Origin: an uncultured Alphaproteobacteria bacterium
Lineage (GTDB): Bacteria > Pseudomonadota > Alphaproteobacteria > Micropepsales > Micropepsaceae
DNA length: 64,000 bases
NCBI GenBank assembly: GCA_903862715.1
Contig: CAIOYY010000063.1
Span: 48,218-112,217 of the forward strand
Direction: 5' to 3'
The first letter of the stretch is position 1. Every line of letters begins with the position of its first letter. The notes under the pieces were generated by a model. That model made no database searches and was not told where the DNA came from. It saw only the letters and a program-made list of their open reading frames with translations. Of this stretch, positions 54,118 to 62,838 are shown one piece after another. The translations under genes were made by a program, and so were the position numbers.

Positions 54118-54178
54118 GTCCCCCTCTCTTTCCTCCGCCGTTGTGACGGGGGAGGTCCGGCATCGCCGAGGAGGGGGC
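54118..54178 (-). repeat. CCCCCTCC-type palindromic repeat, copy 4
   Basis: On the minus strand it reads GCCCCCTCCTCGGCG, then CCGGACCTCCCCCG, then GGCGGAGGAAAG, ending GAGGGGGAC. It is the closest match to copy 2 (20200). It sits between SSADH and the nickel permease. Confidence 0.65.
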
Positions 54179-54211
54179 AAGCCTCTGATTTCACGTTCGG
54201 ATTCGTGCCCG

Positions 54212-54239
54212 TTGACTTTCCCTGCACCCCCGGTATGAC
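54212..54239 (+). promoter_or_regulatory. Promoter of the nickel permease gene
   Basis: TTGACT (54212-54217), a 16-nt spacer and TATGAC (54234-54239). The -10 is embedded in the left arm of the NikR operator, so repression by occlusion is expected. Confidence 0.6.
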
Positions 54240-54260
54240 AGACTGCAAAAGTCGTCATAC
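54233..54260. promoter_or_regulatory. NikR operator
   Basis: GTATGA (54233-54238), 16 nt, TCATAC (54255-54260): an exact match in both half-sites and spacing to the nickel-responsive NikR operator known from the E. coli nik promoter. It lies 14 bp upstream of the permease start and overlaps the -10 element. Confidence 0.85.
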
Positions 54261-54274
54261 TAGCGAGGAAGCAC

Positions 54275-55108
54275 GTGGAAGAGACGCTGACAGGAGCCTG
54301 GCCGGTCGTTTGCGCCACCGCGTTCGTGCTGGGTCTGCGCCACGGGCTCGACGCCGATCACCTCGCCACCATTGACGGTCTCGCCCGCCGCAATGCCGTT
54401 CGCAACCCAAACCTCTCACGTCTCTCCGGTACGCTGTTTTCCGCTGGCCACGGCATCGTCATTCTCGCCATCGCCTTCGCCGCCTCCGTACTGGCGGGCC
54501 AGTGGCATACGCCGGGCTGGCTCGAGATCAGCGGCACCACGATCTCCATCGCCTTTCTGCTCGGTCTCGCATTCCTCAATCTTCATGCAGTGTGGAAGAC
54601 CCCGCATGATCAGATCGTTGCGCCGGCCGGCATCCGCTCGCATCTCTTCAACCGCATCATCAATGTCGACAAGCCCATCGTCATCATCGCGGTCGGCATG
54701 CTGTTCGCGCTTTCCTTCGACACCGTCACCCATGCCGCACTCTTTGCGCTGGCGGCGGAAAGCTTCGGCGGCGTCGCCCCGGCGCTGGTTCTGGCCGGGC
54801 TCTTCGTCCTCGGCATGCTGATCGCGGACGGCGCCAATGGCTTCTGGATTTCCCATCTTATTCGCAAAGCCGACCGGCGCGCGGCCATTGCCTCGCGCGT
54901 GATGGCGACGGCGGTTGGGCTCCTGAGCCTCGGCGTAGGCGCGCTGGTTCTGTTCAAGCTGATATCGCCTACCATCGAGCAGGCGACCGATGCCGCAGGC
55001 ATCTGGATGGGCGTGGGGGTTCTCGTCGCCATCGGCGGCGCCTTCCTCCTCGCCATGCGGTTCGCTCCTGGCGCGCACTCCCACCCCGAAAAAATTCCCG
55101 CGGAATAG
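54275..55108 (+). CDS. Nickel permease, NiCoT (HoxN/NixA) family
   Basis: A 277-residue inner-membrane Ni2+/Co2+ permease with about seven to eight helices. The family signature HGLDADHLATID (His-x4-Asp-His) is in TM2 (LGLRHGLDADHLA), followed by SAGHGIVIL and LSFDTVTHAALFAL. Starts with GTG, with GAGGA five bases upstream. The NikR operator in front points to nickel rather than cobalt. No nickel enzyme (urease, hydrogenase) is in this window. Confidence 0.92.
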   Translation: MEETLTGAWPVVCATAFVLGLRHGLDADHLATIDGLARRNAVRNPNLSRLSGTLFSAGHGIVILAIAFAASVLAGQWHTPGWLEISGTTISIAFLLGLAFLNLHAVWKTPHDQIVAPAGIRSHLFNRIINVDKPIVIIAVGMLFALSFDTVTHAALFALAAESFGGVAPALVLAGLFVLGMLIADGANGFWISHLIRKADRRAAIASRVMATAVGLLSLGVGALVLFKLISPTIEQATDAAGIWMGVGVLVAIGGAFLLAMRFAPGAHSHPEKIPAE

Positions 55109-55171
55109 GCGGGGTTTCCGTAGCGCGGGCTGCTGACGGCAACGCTTCCCGCGTCCCGGCGTTATTCCATC

Positions 55172-57202
55172 ATGAACCAGAGCCTCCGCGCCCGCGGGGC
55201 AGCCGCATGGAAGCGATTCCAGGCCCAGCCGCCGCGTAAAAAAGCCTTTCGCACGGGCCTTGTGGCCGTGCCGGTGGCGCTGATAGCGCTCCTTCTCGTC
55301 TTCTTTGAATGGAACATGCTGAAGGGGCCGCTGGAAGGCGTATTGTCCGCGCGGACCGGACATGACGTTCATATTGATGGCGATCTCGATGTCGATCTTT
55401 CCTGGACGCCCATTATCACGCTGAACGGGGTACGCGTCGAAAACGAGGAATGGGCGCCCGATCCCGACCTCGCCACGATTGAGCGCGTTACGGCGCAGTT
55501 GCGTCTATGGCCTGCATTGTTCGGCAACTTCATTTTTCTCCGCATCCAAGTCGATAGCCCGACGATCCGCGCCTACCGTGAAGCCTCGGGCCGTGCCAGC
55601 TGGGGCGAAGGCGGCGAGGGCGAGGGCACCTCGCTTCCGGAAATGAATGCGCTGATCATCAATAATGGCGATAGCTCCATCACGGACGATGTCCGTGGCA
55701 TACGTTTCGTTGGCAGTTTCAACTCGGCGCAGAACGAAACCGAAAACACCGGCACCTTCGTTCTGGAAGGCGACGGCGCGTTGAACGACCGCCCCTTCTT
55801 CCTGCGTCTCACCGGCGATCCCCTGTTGAATGCGGATGCCGGTGATCCCTATGGATTTGAAGCCCGGATCGAAGAGGGCGCGACGCAGATTTCGGCCACC
55901 GGCACATTGCCGCGCGCCTTCGACCTGGGTGCGATCGAAGCCTCCATTACCTTTAGCGGGCAGGACCTCGCCGATCTGTTTTATCTGACGGGCCTCGCAC
56001 TTCCGAATACGCCGCCCTACGAACTCTCTGGTCATATTCGCCGCTCCGACGCGCAGTATGAGTTCAGCGAATTCTCCGGCATGGTCGGCGACAGCGATCT
56101 TCGCGGCAATATCTCGGTCGACGCCTCGGGCGCACGTCCGTTCCTCCGGGCGGACATCACGTCCAATCAGCTCGATTTCGATGATCTGGCGACTTTGTTT
56201 GGTGCACCGCCCGCGACCGAAGGCGGTGAGACCGCCTCGGAAGGCCAGGAAATTCAGGAAGCCGGACTCGTGGCCGATGATCGGCTGTTGCCCGATGCGC
56301 CGCTAAATCTTTCCCGTGTCCGCAACATGGACGCCGAAGTTGCCTTCACGGCACAAACCGTTATTTCCGAAGCGCTGCCGCTCCGCTCCATCTCGCTCGA
56401 ACTGATGCTGAACGAAGGCGTACTGACACTCGATCCCGTCACCTTCGATCTCGATCAGGGTGCGGTCTCGGGCAATGCGGTTATTGACGCGCACGAAGAC
56501 GTGCCGCTGACCAATGTCGATTTCACGATGATCGAAGGCCGGCTCGAACAATTCTTCCCCACCGCCGAAAACGAAGAACCCATGCTCTCTGGCGAATTGC
56601 GTGCCCGCTTTCAGCTGAGCGGCCGCGGCCTTTCGGTGCGGGAAGCGGCGGCAACGGCCGATGGCATGGTGGGCGTCATCGTGCCCAGCGGCGAAATGCG
56701 TGCCGCCTTCGCGGAATTGCTCGGCATCAATGTCGCGCGCGGTCTTGGCCTGTTGTTCTCGGAAGACCAGAGCACCGTGCCGCTTCGCTGCGGCATCGCG
56801 CAGTTCAGGGCCGAGGATGGCGTGCTGCATGCCGAGGGCTTCGCCTTCGATACGGAGCCGGTACTTGCGGTCGGAAGCGGTTCGGTCAGTCTCAAAAATG
56901 AAGAACTCGATCTGACGATCGATGGCCGCCCCAAGGAGCCGCGCCTTATCAGTCTTATGGCGCCCATCACGGTCGGCGGCTCGTTGCGCAATCCCGTTAT
57001 CGGCGTCAAAGCAGGGGGCGCGATTGCACAGGCGGGTGTGGCGGGCGCGCTGGGCGCGTTTTTAAGCCCCTTAGCGGGCATCGTTCCCTTCATCAGCCTT
57101 GGCACGGAAGACGATGCGAACTGCACCGAGCTCCTGAATGGCGCCATTCGCGGCGAACCCGAAATGGCCGAAGCCAGTGATGTACCGCCGGCAGCGGAAT
57201 AA
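55172..57202 (+). CDS. AsmA family protein
   Basis: A 676-residue inner-membrane-anchored, mostly periplasmic protein. One N-terminal helix (about 29-47, VAVPVALIALLLVFFEW) is followed by the AsmA domain (LEGVLSARTGHDVHIDGDLD), a long repetitive beta region and the C-terminal AsmA-like segment with VGGSLRNPVIGVKAGG. Family members act in envelope lipid traffic or outer-membrane assembly. Substrate unknown. Stands alone, 6 bp from the convergent cytochrome b561. Confidence 0.85.
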   Translation: MNQSLRARGAAAWKRFQAQPPRKKAFRTGLVAVPVALIALLLVFFEWNMLKGPLEGVLSARTGHDVHIDGDLDVDLSWTPIITLNGVRVENEEWAPDPDLATIERVTAQLRLWPALFGNFIFLRIQVDSPTIRAYREASGRASWGEGGEGEGTSLPEMNALIINNGDSSITDDVRGIRFVGSFNSAQNETENTGTFVLEGDGALNDRPFFLRLTGDPLLNADAGDPYGFEARIEEGATQISATGTLPRAFDLGAIEASITFSGQDLADLFYLTGLALPNTPPYELSGHIRRSDAQYEFSEFSGMVGDSDLRGNISVDASGARPFLRADITSNQLDFDDLATLFGAPPATEGGETASEGQEIQEAGLVADDRLLPDAPLNLSRVRNMDAEVAFTAQTVISEALPLRSISLELMLNEGVLTLDPVTFDLDQGAVSGNAVIDAHEDVPLTNVDFTMIEGRLEQFFPTAENEEPMLSGELRARFQLSGRGLSVREAAATADGMVGVIVPSGEMRAAFAELLGINVARGLGLLFSEDQSTVPLRCGIAQFRAEDGVLHAEGFAFDTEPVLAVGSGSVSLKNEELDLTIDGRPKEPRLISLMAPITVGGSLRNPVIGVKAGGAIAQAGVAGALGAFLSPLAGIVPFISLGTEDDANCTELLNGAIRGEPEMAEASDVPPAAE

Positions 57203-57208
57203 TACGCT

Positions 57209-57748
57209 TCAGCGCCGGAAGGGCAGCATCCGTTTCATGACGCCGTCGCCCAGAATGAACTGATGGTAAAGCGCAGCCACCACATGCAATCCGATAAGAC
57301 CCAGTAATATCGTTGCGCCAATCTCGTGCGTCTCTTCCATCAGATCGGCGAGCCCTTCGCTTGGTGTCATCAAGGGGAGCGACACAAAGCCGAACAACAC
57401 AAAAGCGCCGCCCTCGTTCAGGGCCGTCACGACCCCAGCCACCGGCATGACGATCAGCATGAGCAATAGAGCGAGATGCGTTGCTTCCGCGGCTTGCTGT
57501 TGCCACCGGGCGATATTGGGAAGCTGCGCTACAGGGCGTGTGAAGCGCCTGACGAGGCGATAGAGTGCGAGCGCGGCAATCGTCAGCCCGAGCGAAGCGT
57601 GCAAATTGCTGATGGGGCCGGCAGGTGCACCCGCATCATGCCCGTCGAGATTCCACCCCGCCAGATATTGTAAGACCAGGAGCGCGGCGACCAGCCAGTG
57701 AACAAAAATTGCCGCAGGGCTGTAACTTTGTGTGGGGGCGGTGCTCAA
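57209..57748 (-). CDS. Cytochrome b561
   Basis: A 179-residue four-helix dihaem membrane protein moving electrons between quinol and periplasmic acceptors. Candidate haem-ligand histidines are in FVHWLVA, SNLHASLG, EATHLAL and LIGLHVVAALYHQF. The start is TTG at 57748, supported by AGGAG seven bases upstream. It might pair with a periplasmic oxidoreductase; no partner is adjacent. The 157-bp gap to the next gene (57906) shows nothing recognisable. Confidence 0.88.
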   Translation of the reverse strand: MSTAPTQSYSPAAIFVHWLVAALLVLQYLAGWNLDGHDAGAPAGPISNLHASLGLTIAALALYRLVRRFTRPVAQLPNIARWQQQAAEATHLALLLMLIVMPVAGVVTALNEGGAFVLFGFVSLPLMTPSEGLADLMEETHEIGATILLGLIGLHVVAALYHQFILGDGVMKRMLPFRR

Positions 57749-57905
57749 GTCAGGGCTCCTGAATAAGAGTCAGCGGAAGACGACCATATCCCGGGGAATG
57801 CTTCTCCGTATCGCGCTATTATGGAAAACCGTGCGCCTTGTCTCCGTTATGCGACCACGCTGCGCTTGCGACCCAACTGCAAACAAACACGCTCGGCTTC
57901 CTGCC

Positions 57906-58970
57906 TCAAAGATCCATCGTATTCGGGGCGAAGATTTCCTCAAGCGCCACGCGGCGCTTGGCAAGGCCCTGTTCCTGCACATATTGCGTAACGGTCTCGA
58001 GCACATGGCGCGCGGCATTGACGCCATAGGGCATCACATCCTGCGTCAGAACTTTCTCCGCGCTTTTGTCCAGCGCGCCGACCTCGGCATTGATGTCGAT
58101 CCAGGGCTGCGCGACTTTCCGGACATGCTCTTTTGCCTTCTGGAAGGCGGCATAAATGTTCAGCGCCACCCAGGGATGCGCTTCATACAGCGAACGCTTC
58201 ATGACCATGCAGTGATTGATCGGGAAAATGCCGGTCTTGTCGTAATAGCGCTTCGCTTCGGCGCGCTTGTCGAAGAGAGGACGGATCGACTTCTCCTTCG
58301 AGAGATCGATACGGCTGCGATCCACGAGGTTCGCGTCGTTGATATAATGCACGCACGCGTCCAGCTCGCCCTTCAGCAGCATCTCGCCGATGCTGGTCGA
58401 GCGCGGGATTGGCGTCACATCCACGCCGTCCGGCGCCGTAAAGCCGGTGGAATGGCCGTGGCTCTTGTCGTCATTGCGTTCCATGAACCACTTCATGTCC
58501 TGCGGACGCACGCCGAATTCATGCTGCAGTACGCCGCGGCACCAGATGGCGGCGGTCTGCTGATATTCCGGAACCGAGACGCGCTTGCCCTTCAGATCGG
58601 CGGGCGTTTGGATGCCGGAATCGTCGCGCACGATGATGCCGGTATGGAAGAATTTCCGCATCGTGTAGATCGGAAGCCCCACCCAGTCACGGTTACCGAG
58701 GGACGTCAGAATGGTCAGCGTCGACATCGACATTTCGGAAATGTCGAAATCGCCGTAGCGCAGCTGGCGCCAGAACATTTCGGAAGGATGGCACGGCGTC
58801 GGGACAAGGCGAATGCCTTCGACTGGGATAACGCCCTCGATGATCGGGCGTGAACGGGGATTGTCGCTGACCGCAAGGCTCAATTGCAGTACCGAACGTC
58901 CGGGATAACGCGGATCACTGGTCCAGTTGTCGGTATGCGAGGTCCCCGAATTTCCCCCTGAAACTACCAT
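57906..58970 (-). CDS. 4,5-dihydroxyphthalate decarboxylase-like protein (Pht5 family)
   Basis: A 354-residue protein with the periplasmic-binding-protein-like fold shared by Pht5 decarboxylases and NMT1/ThiY proteins, but no signal peptide, so it is cytoplasmic. The N-terminal LSLAVSDNPRSRPIIEG, then FWRQLRYGDFDISEMSMSTL, match Pht5 proteins. The ATG at 58970 overlaps the end of the Rieske gene by 7 nt; the frame is open upstream only over that gene. Coupling to three phthalate-dioxygenase-like proteins supports decarboxylation of a hydroxylated aromatic dicarboxylate. An alternative ligand-binding role cannot be excluded. Confidence 0.85.
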   Translation of the reverse strand: MVVSGGNSGTSHTDNWTSDPRYPGRSVLQLSLAVSDNPRSRPIIEGVIPVEGIRLVPTPCHPSEMFWRQLRYGDFDISEMSMSTLTILTSLGNRDWVGLPIYTMRKFFHTGIIVRDDSGIQTPADLKGKRVSVPEYQQTAAIWCRGVLQHEFGVRPQDMKWFMERNDDKSHGHSTGFTAPDGVDVTPIPRSTSIGEMLLKGELDACVHYINDANLVDRSRIDLSKEKSIRPLFDKRAEAKRYYDKTGIFPINHCMVMKRSLYEAHPWVALNIYAAFQKAKEHVRKVAQPWIDINAEVGALDKSAEKVLTQDVMPYGVNAARHVLETVTQYVQEQGLAKRRVALEEIFAPNTMDL

Positions 58971-60235
58971 TTTGCTATCAATTCCTCTGCAAAGGCGTCC
59001 TGCCATGTTTGTCCTTGCGGCACCATATTGTCGTGCGGTCGTACGGAGCGGTATGTGTCCGCATTCACGCCGCGCGGACATCCGCCCTTCTCGCTGATGT
59101 CGATGGCTTCCAGAAGAAGCCGCCGCATGGCAACAATGGCCTTGTCCGAGGTGCCGAGAAATTCCTTCGAACGGTCGCAGATCGGCCCCATGCCTTCCTG
59201 CAACGCAAAGTCCTGTGTATTCACGCCGACAATGCCGGTGAAATTCTGCGTCTTCTGCATCTGCCGGTCGATCAGATAATCATTCGACTGGTTGCGCTTC
59301 AGGCGGAACGTGCCCGGAATGATGTCGTCCGTGCCGCGACCCATTTCCGCTTCGCGCTTTTCCCGCCACGCGTCGGTCATCTCGATGGTGGAATCATAAG
59401 CGCAGTTCCAGTTGTAGACATAGGTCGTGGTATCGTCGATCGGCATCCAGATATGGCCGTCGAGACGCGGCACGACATTCTTGCCGCCGAACCATCCCAT
59501 CGTGTTGGCGCGCATCTGCTGCGCGGGCATCAGGTAATGATAGACGCGGACATATTTGCCTTCCTCACCCATGTCGCGCGAGGAAACATAGTAATAGCCG
59601 TAATCGGTGCGTTCGACGTCGATCTTGGGGGAGCGGTCGCGCTGGCGCAGCACATTCCTGTCGCCGAGATGATTGTTATGCGCGAAGGAAGAATGCGCGG
59701 TGTCCAGTCCGCCTTCCAGCCCCTGCAGCCAGTTGCAGTTCTCGAAGGTTTTCGAAACCGTGCGTTTCTCGGGCGGAGCGCGCAGCCATTCGTAATCGGG
59801 CTCGGGCGGCGCTTCGCCTTTGGGGCCCATATAGGTCCAGACAATGCCGCCCTTCTCGACGGTCGGATAGGAAGGGATCTTCACCTTCGCCTGAAGCGTC
59901 GTGCCCGCGGGCTCGGACGGCATGTCGACGCAATCGCCGTTCCTGTCGAATTTCCAGCCGTGATAGACGCAGCGCAATCCGCATTCTTCATTGCGCCCGA
60001 AAAACAGCGGCGCACGACGGTGCGGGCAATAGGCATCGAGCAATGCGGTGTCGCCATTGCTGTCGCGGAAAGCAATCAGGTCTTCGCCAAGCAGCCGCAC
60101 GCGCAAGGGTGCGCCGTCTCTTTCGGAAATTTCGGAAGAAAGGCAGGCGGGCAACCAGTAGCGGCGAAAGAATTTACCGCCGGGCGTCCCAGCGCCCACA
60201 CGGGTAATCTTCTCGTTCTCCGCAACGGTCAGCAT
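58964..60235 (-). CDS. Rieske non-haem iron oxygenase alpha subunit 1 (phthalate 4,5-dioxygenase-like)
   Basis: A 423-residue terminal oxygenase. The Rieske ligands are Cys70/His72 (YCPHRRAPLFF) and Cys89/His92 (CVYHGWKF). The mononuclear iron site is Asp178-x-x-His181-x4-His186 (GLDTAHSSFAHNN). The ATG at 60235 was chosen over the GTG one codon earlier. Third of three tandem paralogues; it overlaps the Pht5-like gene. It needs a reductase that is not in the window. Confidence 0.92.
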   Translation of the reverse strand: MLTVAENEKITRVGAGTPGGKFFRRYWLPACLSSEISERDGAPLRVRLLGEDLIAFRDSNGDTALLDAYCPHRRAPLFFGRNEECGLRCVYHGWKFDRNGDCVDMPSEPAGTTLQAKVKIPSYPTVEKGGIVWTYMGPKGEAPPEPDYEWLRAPPEKRTVSKTFENCNWLQGLEGGLDTAHSSFAHNNHLGDRNVLRQRDRSPKIDVERTDYGYYYVSSRDMGEEGKYVRVYHYLMPAQQMRANTMGWFGGKNVVPRLDGHIWMPIDDTTTYVYNWNCAYDSTIEMTDAWREKREAEMGRGTDDIIPGTFRLKRNQSNDYLIDRQMQKTQNFTGIVGVNTQDFALQEGMGPICDRSKEFLGTSDKAIVAMRRLLLEAIDISEKGGCPRGVNADTYRSVRPHDNMVPQGQTWQDAFAEELIAKW

Positions 60236-60254
60236 CACCCCACCCCCATGCCTC

Positions 60255-61526
60255 TCACCACTTGGCGATGAGATCCTGTTCCATCACCTTATGCCAGTCT
60301 TCGCCGGGCGGCACATAGGCATCATAGGCCCGTGCCCGGCTATAGGTACTGGGATCGATACCGCGCGGTGTTTCGCCCTGCTCGACGACATTCATCGCTT
60401 CCAGCAGCAGGCGGCGCATCGCAACAATCGCCTTGTCGGACGTGCCGAGAAATTCCTTGGAGCGATCGACGATCTGGCCCATGCCCTCCTGAAGGGCATA
60501 GTCCTGCGTATTCACGCCTTCGATGCCGGTGAAGGTCTTCGTCTTCTGCACCTGGCGGTCGATCATGTAGTCGTTCGACTGATTGCGCTTCAGGCGGAAT
60601 GTGCCCGGAATCATGTCGTGTTCGCCGCGCCCGAATTCGTCCTCGTGATGCTTCACGAGATCGGGCGTCAGTTCTAGGCCGGGGTTGCAGGCATAATGCC
60701 AATTGTAGACATGGGTCGTGGCGTCGTCGATCGGCATCCATAGATGACCGAAATTGCGCGGCACGGGATACATTTTCCCGTCCCATCCGATCACCTGCGC
60801 ACGCACTTGCTGGAACGGCATGAAGTAATGATAGACGCGGACATAGGTGCCATCGGCGCCGAGATTGCGGTGCGAGACATAGTAATAACCGTAATCGGTC
60901 CGTTCGACCTCGATCTTCGGCGCGCGGTCGCGGTTGCGAAGCATGCCCTGGTCGGTGATCTTGTTGTTATGCGCGAACGACGAATGTGCGGTGTCTAACC
61001 CGCCCTCAAGACCCTGCAGCCAGTTGCAGTTCTCCCAGGTCTTCGAGACATGCACATGCGTCGGCGGCGCGCGCATCCAGTCGTAATTGGGCTTCGGCGG
61101 TTCCAGTTCCTTCGGACCCATATAGGTCCAGACGATGCCGGCCTGCTCGAAGGTCGGATAGGCGCGGATTTTTACCTTCGCCTGCAACGTCGTCCCGGCG
61201 GGTTCGGACGGCATGTCGACACAGTCGCCATGCCGGTCGAATTTCCAGCCGTGATAGACGCAGCGCAACCCGCATTCCTCATTGCGCCCGAAGAACAAAG
61301 GCGCCCGTCGATGCGGACAATAAGCATCGACCAGCCCGACCTTGCCTTCGGTATCACGGAAGGCAACGAGGTCCTCGCAAAGCAGACGAACGCGCAAGGG
61401 CGCGCCGTCCTTCTCGGCAAGCTCCGACGAAAGACATGCCGGAAGCCAGTACCGCCGAAGCAAATTACCCGCAGGTGTACCGGGCCCGACGCGGGTAATC
61501 CGTTCGTTTTCTTCGCGCGAAAGCAT
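60255..61526 (-). CDS. Rieske non-haem iron oxygenase alpha subunit 2
   Basis: A 423-residue paralogue with all ligands conserved: Cys70, His72, Cys89, His92 and the iron triad in GLDTAHSSFAHNNKIT. It differs from its neighbours mainly between residues 200 and 290 (for example VIGWDGKMYPVPRNFG), the substrate-facing region, and in the C-terminal tail. It starts 24 nt after paralogue 3 stops and ends 19 nt before paralogue 1. Recent tandem duplication with substrate-pocket divergence is likely. Confidence 0.92.
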   Translation of the reverse strand: MLSREENERITRVGPGTPAGNLLRRYWLPACLSSELAEKDGAPLRVRLLCEDLVAFRDTEGKVGLVDAYCPHRRAPLFFGRNEECGLRCVYHGWKFDRHGDCVDMPSEPAGTTLQAKVKIRAYPTFEQAGIVWTYMGPKELEPPKPNYDWMRAPPTHVHVSKTWENCNWLQGLEGGLDTAHSSFAHNNKITDQGMLRNRDRAPKIEVERTDYGYYYVSHRNLGADGTYVRVYHYFMPFQQVRAQVIGWDGKMYPVPRNFGHLWMPIDDATTHVYNWHYACNPGLELTPDLVKHHEDEFGRGEHDMIPGTFRLKRNQSNDYMIDRQVQKTKTFTGIEGVNTQDYALQEGMGQIVDRSKEFLGTSDKAIVAMRRLLLEAMNVVEQGETPRGIDPSTYSRARAYDAYVPPGEDWHKVMEQDLIAKW

Positions 61527-61550
61527 GTCTCTCGTCCCTGATCGCTGTTC

Positions 61551-62819
61551 TTACCAGATCGCTTCTAGGTCCTTCTTCATAGCCACTTTCCAGTCCTGGT
61601 CGGCGGGAATGACGCGGTCATAGGCGCGGATGGTGCGATAGGTATCCGGGTTGAGGGCGCGCAAGGTCTCGCCTTTCTCGTTCACCGTCATCTGTTCGAG
61701 AAGCAGGCGGCGCATCGCGACGATGGCTTTGTCGGACGTGCCGAGGAATTCTTTGGAACGATCGACGATATGTCCCATGCCTTCCTGCAATGCGAAGTCC
61801 TGGGTGTTCACGCCCTGAATGCCGGTATAGTTCTGCGTCTTCTGCATCTGCCGGTCGATCAGGTAATCATTCGACTGGTTGCGCTTCAGGCGGAACGTGC
61901 CCGGGATATTGTTGACCTCGCCGCGGCCCGCCGCGACTTCACGCGCTTCGACGGCATCCGGGATCAGTTCGTCTTCCTGATGCGGCGCGCACATGATGTT
62001 GTAGACAAAGGTCGTGTTGTCGTCGATCGGCACCCAGATGTGACCGTCGAGACGCGCCGGACGATTGCGCGTGCCTTCATAACCGATGATGGAGGCGCGC
62101 ATCTGCTGCGCCGGCATCACATAATGATAGACGCGGATATATTTCCCGGCATCCACCTTGCGGGTCGAGGCGTAGTAATAGCCGTAATCGGTGCGTTCCA
62201 CATCAAGATGGGGCGACTTGTCATGCTGGCGCAGATTGTCCCGGTGGCCGAGCTTGTTGTTGTGCGCGAACGAAGAATGCGCGGTATCGAGACCGCCTTC
62301 CAGTGCCTGCACCCAGTTGCAGTTCTCGAAGGTCTTCGAGACGTAACGATGCGTCTGCGGCGCGCGCATCCACTCATAGTCCGGTGCTTCGGGCTGCTTG
62401 TCCTTGGCGCCGAGATAGGCCCAGATAACGCCGCCTTTTTCGAACGCGGGGTAAGCGGGAATCTTCACCTTGGCCTGCAGCGTGGTGCCGGCGGGTTCCG
62501 ACGGCATGTCGACGCAATCGCCGTGCCGGTCGAACTTCCAGCCGTGATAGACGCAGCGAATGCCGCATTCTTCATTGCGGCCGAAGAACAAGGGCGCTCT
62601 GCGGTGCGGGCAGTAGGCGTCGAGCAGGCCGACGCTGTTGTCCGTCGCGCGATAGGCGATCAGGTCTTCTCCCAGAATACGTACGCGCAACGGGGCCCCG
62701 TCGGCCTCAGGCAATTCCTTCGACAGACAGACCGGCCACCAGAAACGGCGCAGATACTCACCGCCGGGCGTTCCCTTGCCGACTCGCGTAATCCGCTCAT
62801 TCTCGGTGACTGACAGCAT
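61551..62819 (-). CDS. Rieske non-haem iron oxygenase alpha subunit 3
   Basis: A 422-residue first oxygenase of the array in transcription order. Cys70, His72, Cys89 and His92, and GLDTAHSSFAHNNKLG, are all present. The variable stretch carries RASIIGYEGTRNRPARLDG in place of the paralogues' versions. It follows the alcohol dehydrogenase by 19 nt. The shared block RNQSNDYLIDRQMQKTQN in all copies fixes the alignment. The family acts on phthalate-like or aryl-ether acids. Confidence 0.92.
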   Translation of the reverse strand: MLSVTENERITRVGKGTPGGEYLRRFWWPVCLSKELPEADGAPLRVRILGEDLIAYRATDNSVGLLDAYCPHRRAPLFFGRNEECGIRCVYHGWKFDRHGDCVDMPSEPAGTTLQAKVKIPAYPAFEKGGVIWAYLGAKDKQPEAPDYEWMRAPQTHRYVSKTFENCNWVQALEGGLDTAHSSFAHNNKLGHRDNLRQHDKSPHLDVERTDYGYYYASTRKVDAGKYIRVYHYVMPAQQMRASIIGYEGTRNRPARLDGHIWVPIDDNTTFVYNIMCAPHQEDELIPDAVEAREVAAGRGEVNNIPGTFRLKRNQSNDYLIDRQMQKTQNYTGIQGVNTQDFALQEGMGHIVDRSKEFLGTSDKAIVAMRRLLLEQMTVNEKGETLRALNPDTYRTIRAYDRVIPADQDWKVAMKKDLEAIW

Positions 62820-62838
62820 GGTGCTTACTCCTTCAGTT

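Noticed and set aside
54181..54274. Cobalamin or NiCo riboswitch before the metal permease
   Set aside because: No B12 box or four-way-junction conserved bases were found in this short spacer. The NikR operator explains regulation.
57906..58970. Missing periplasmic receptor of the ABC importer at 22432-24064
   Set aside because: The protein shares the binding-protein fold but has no signal peptide, matches the Pht5 decarboxylase group and is coupled to Rieske genes 34 kb away.
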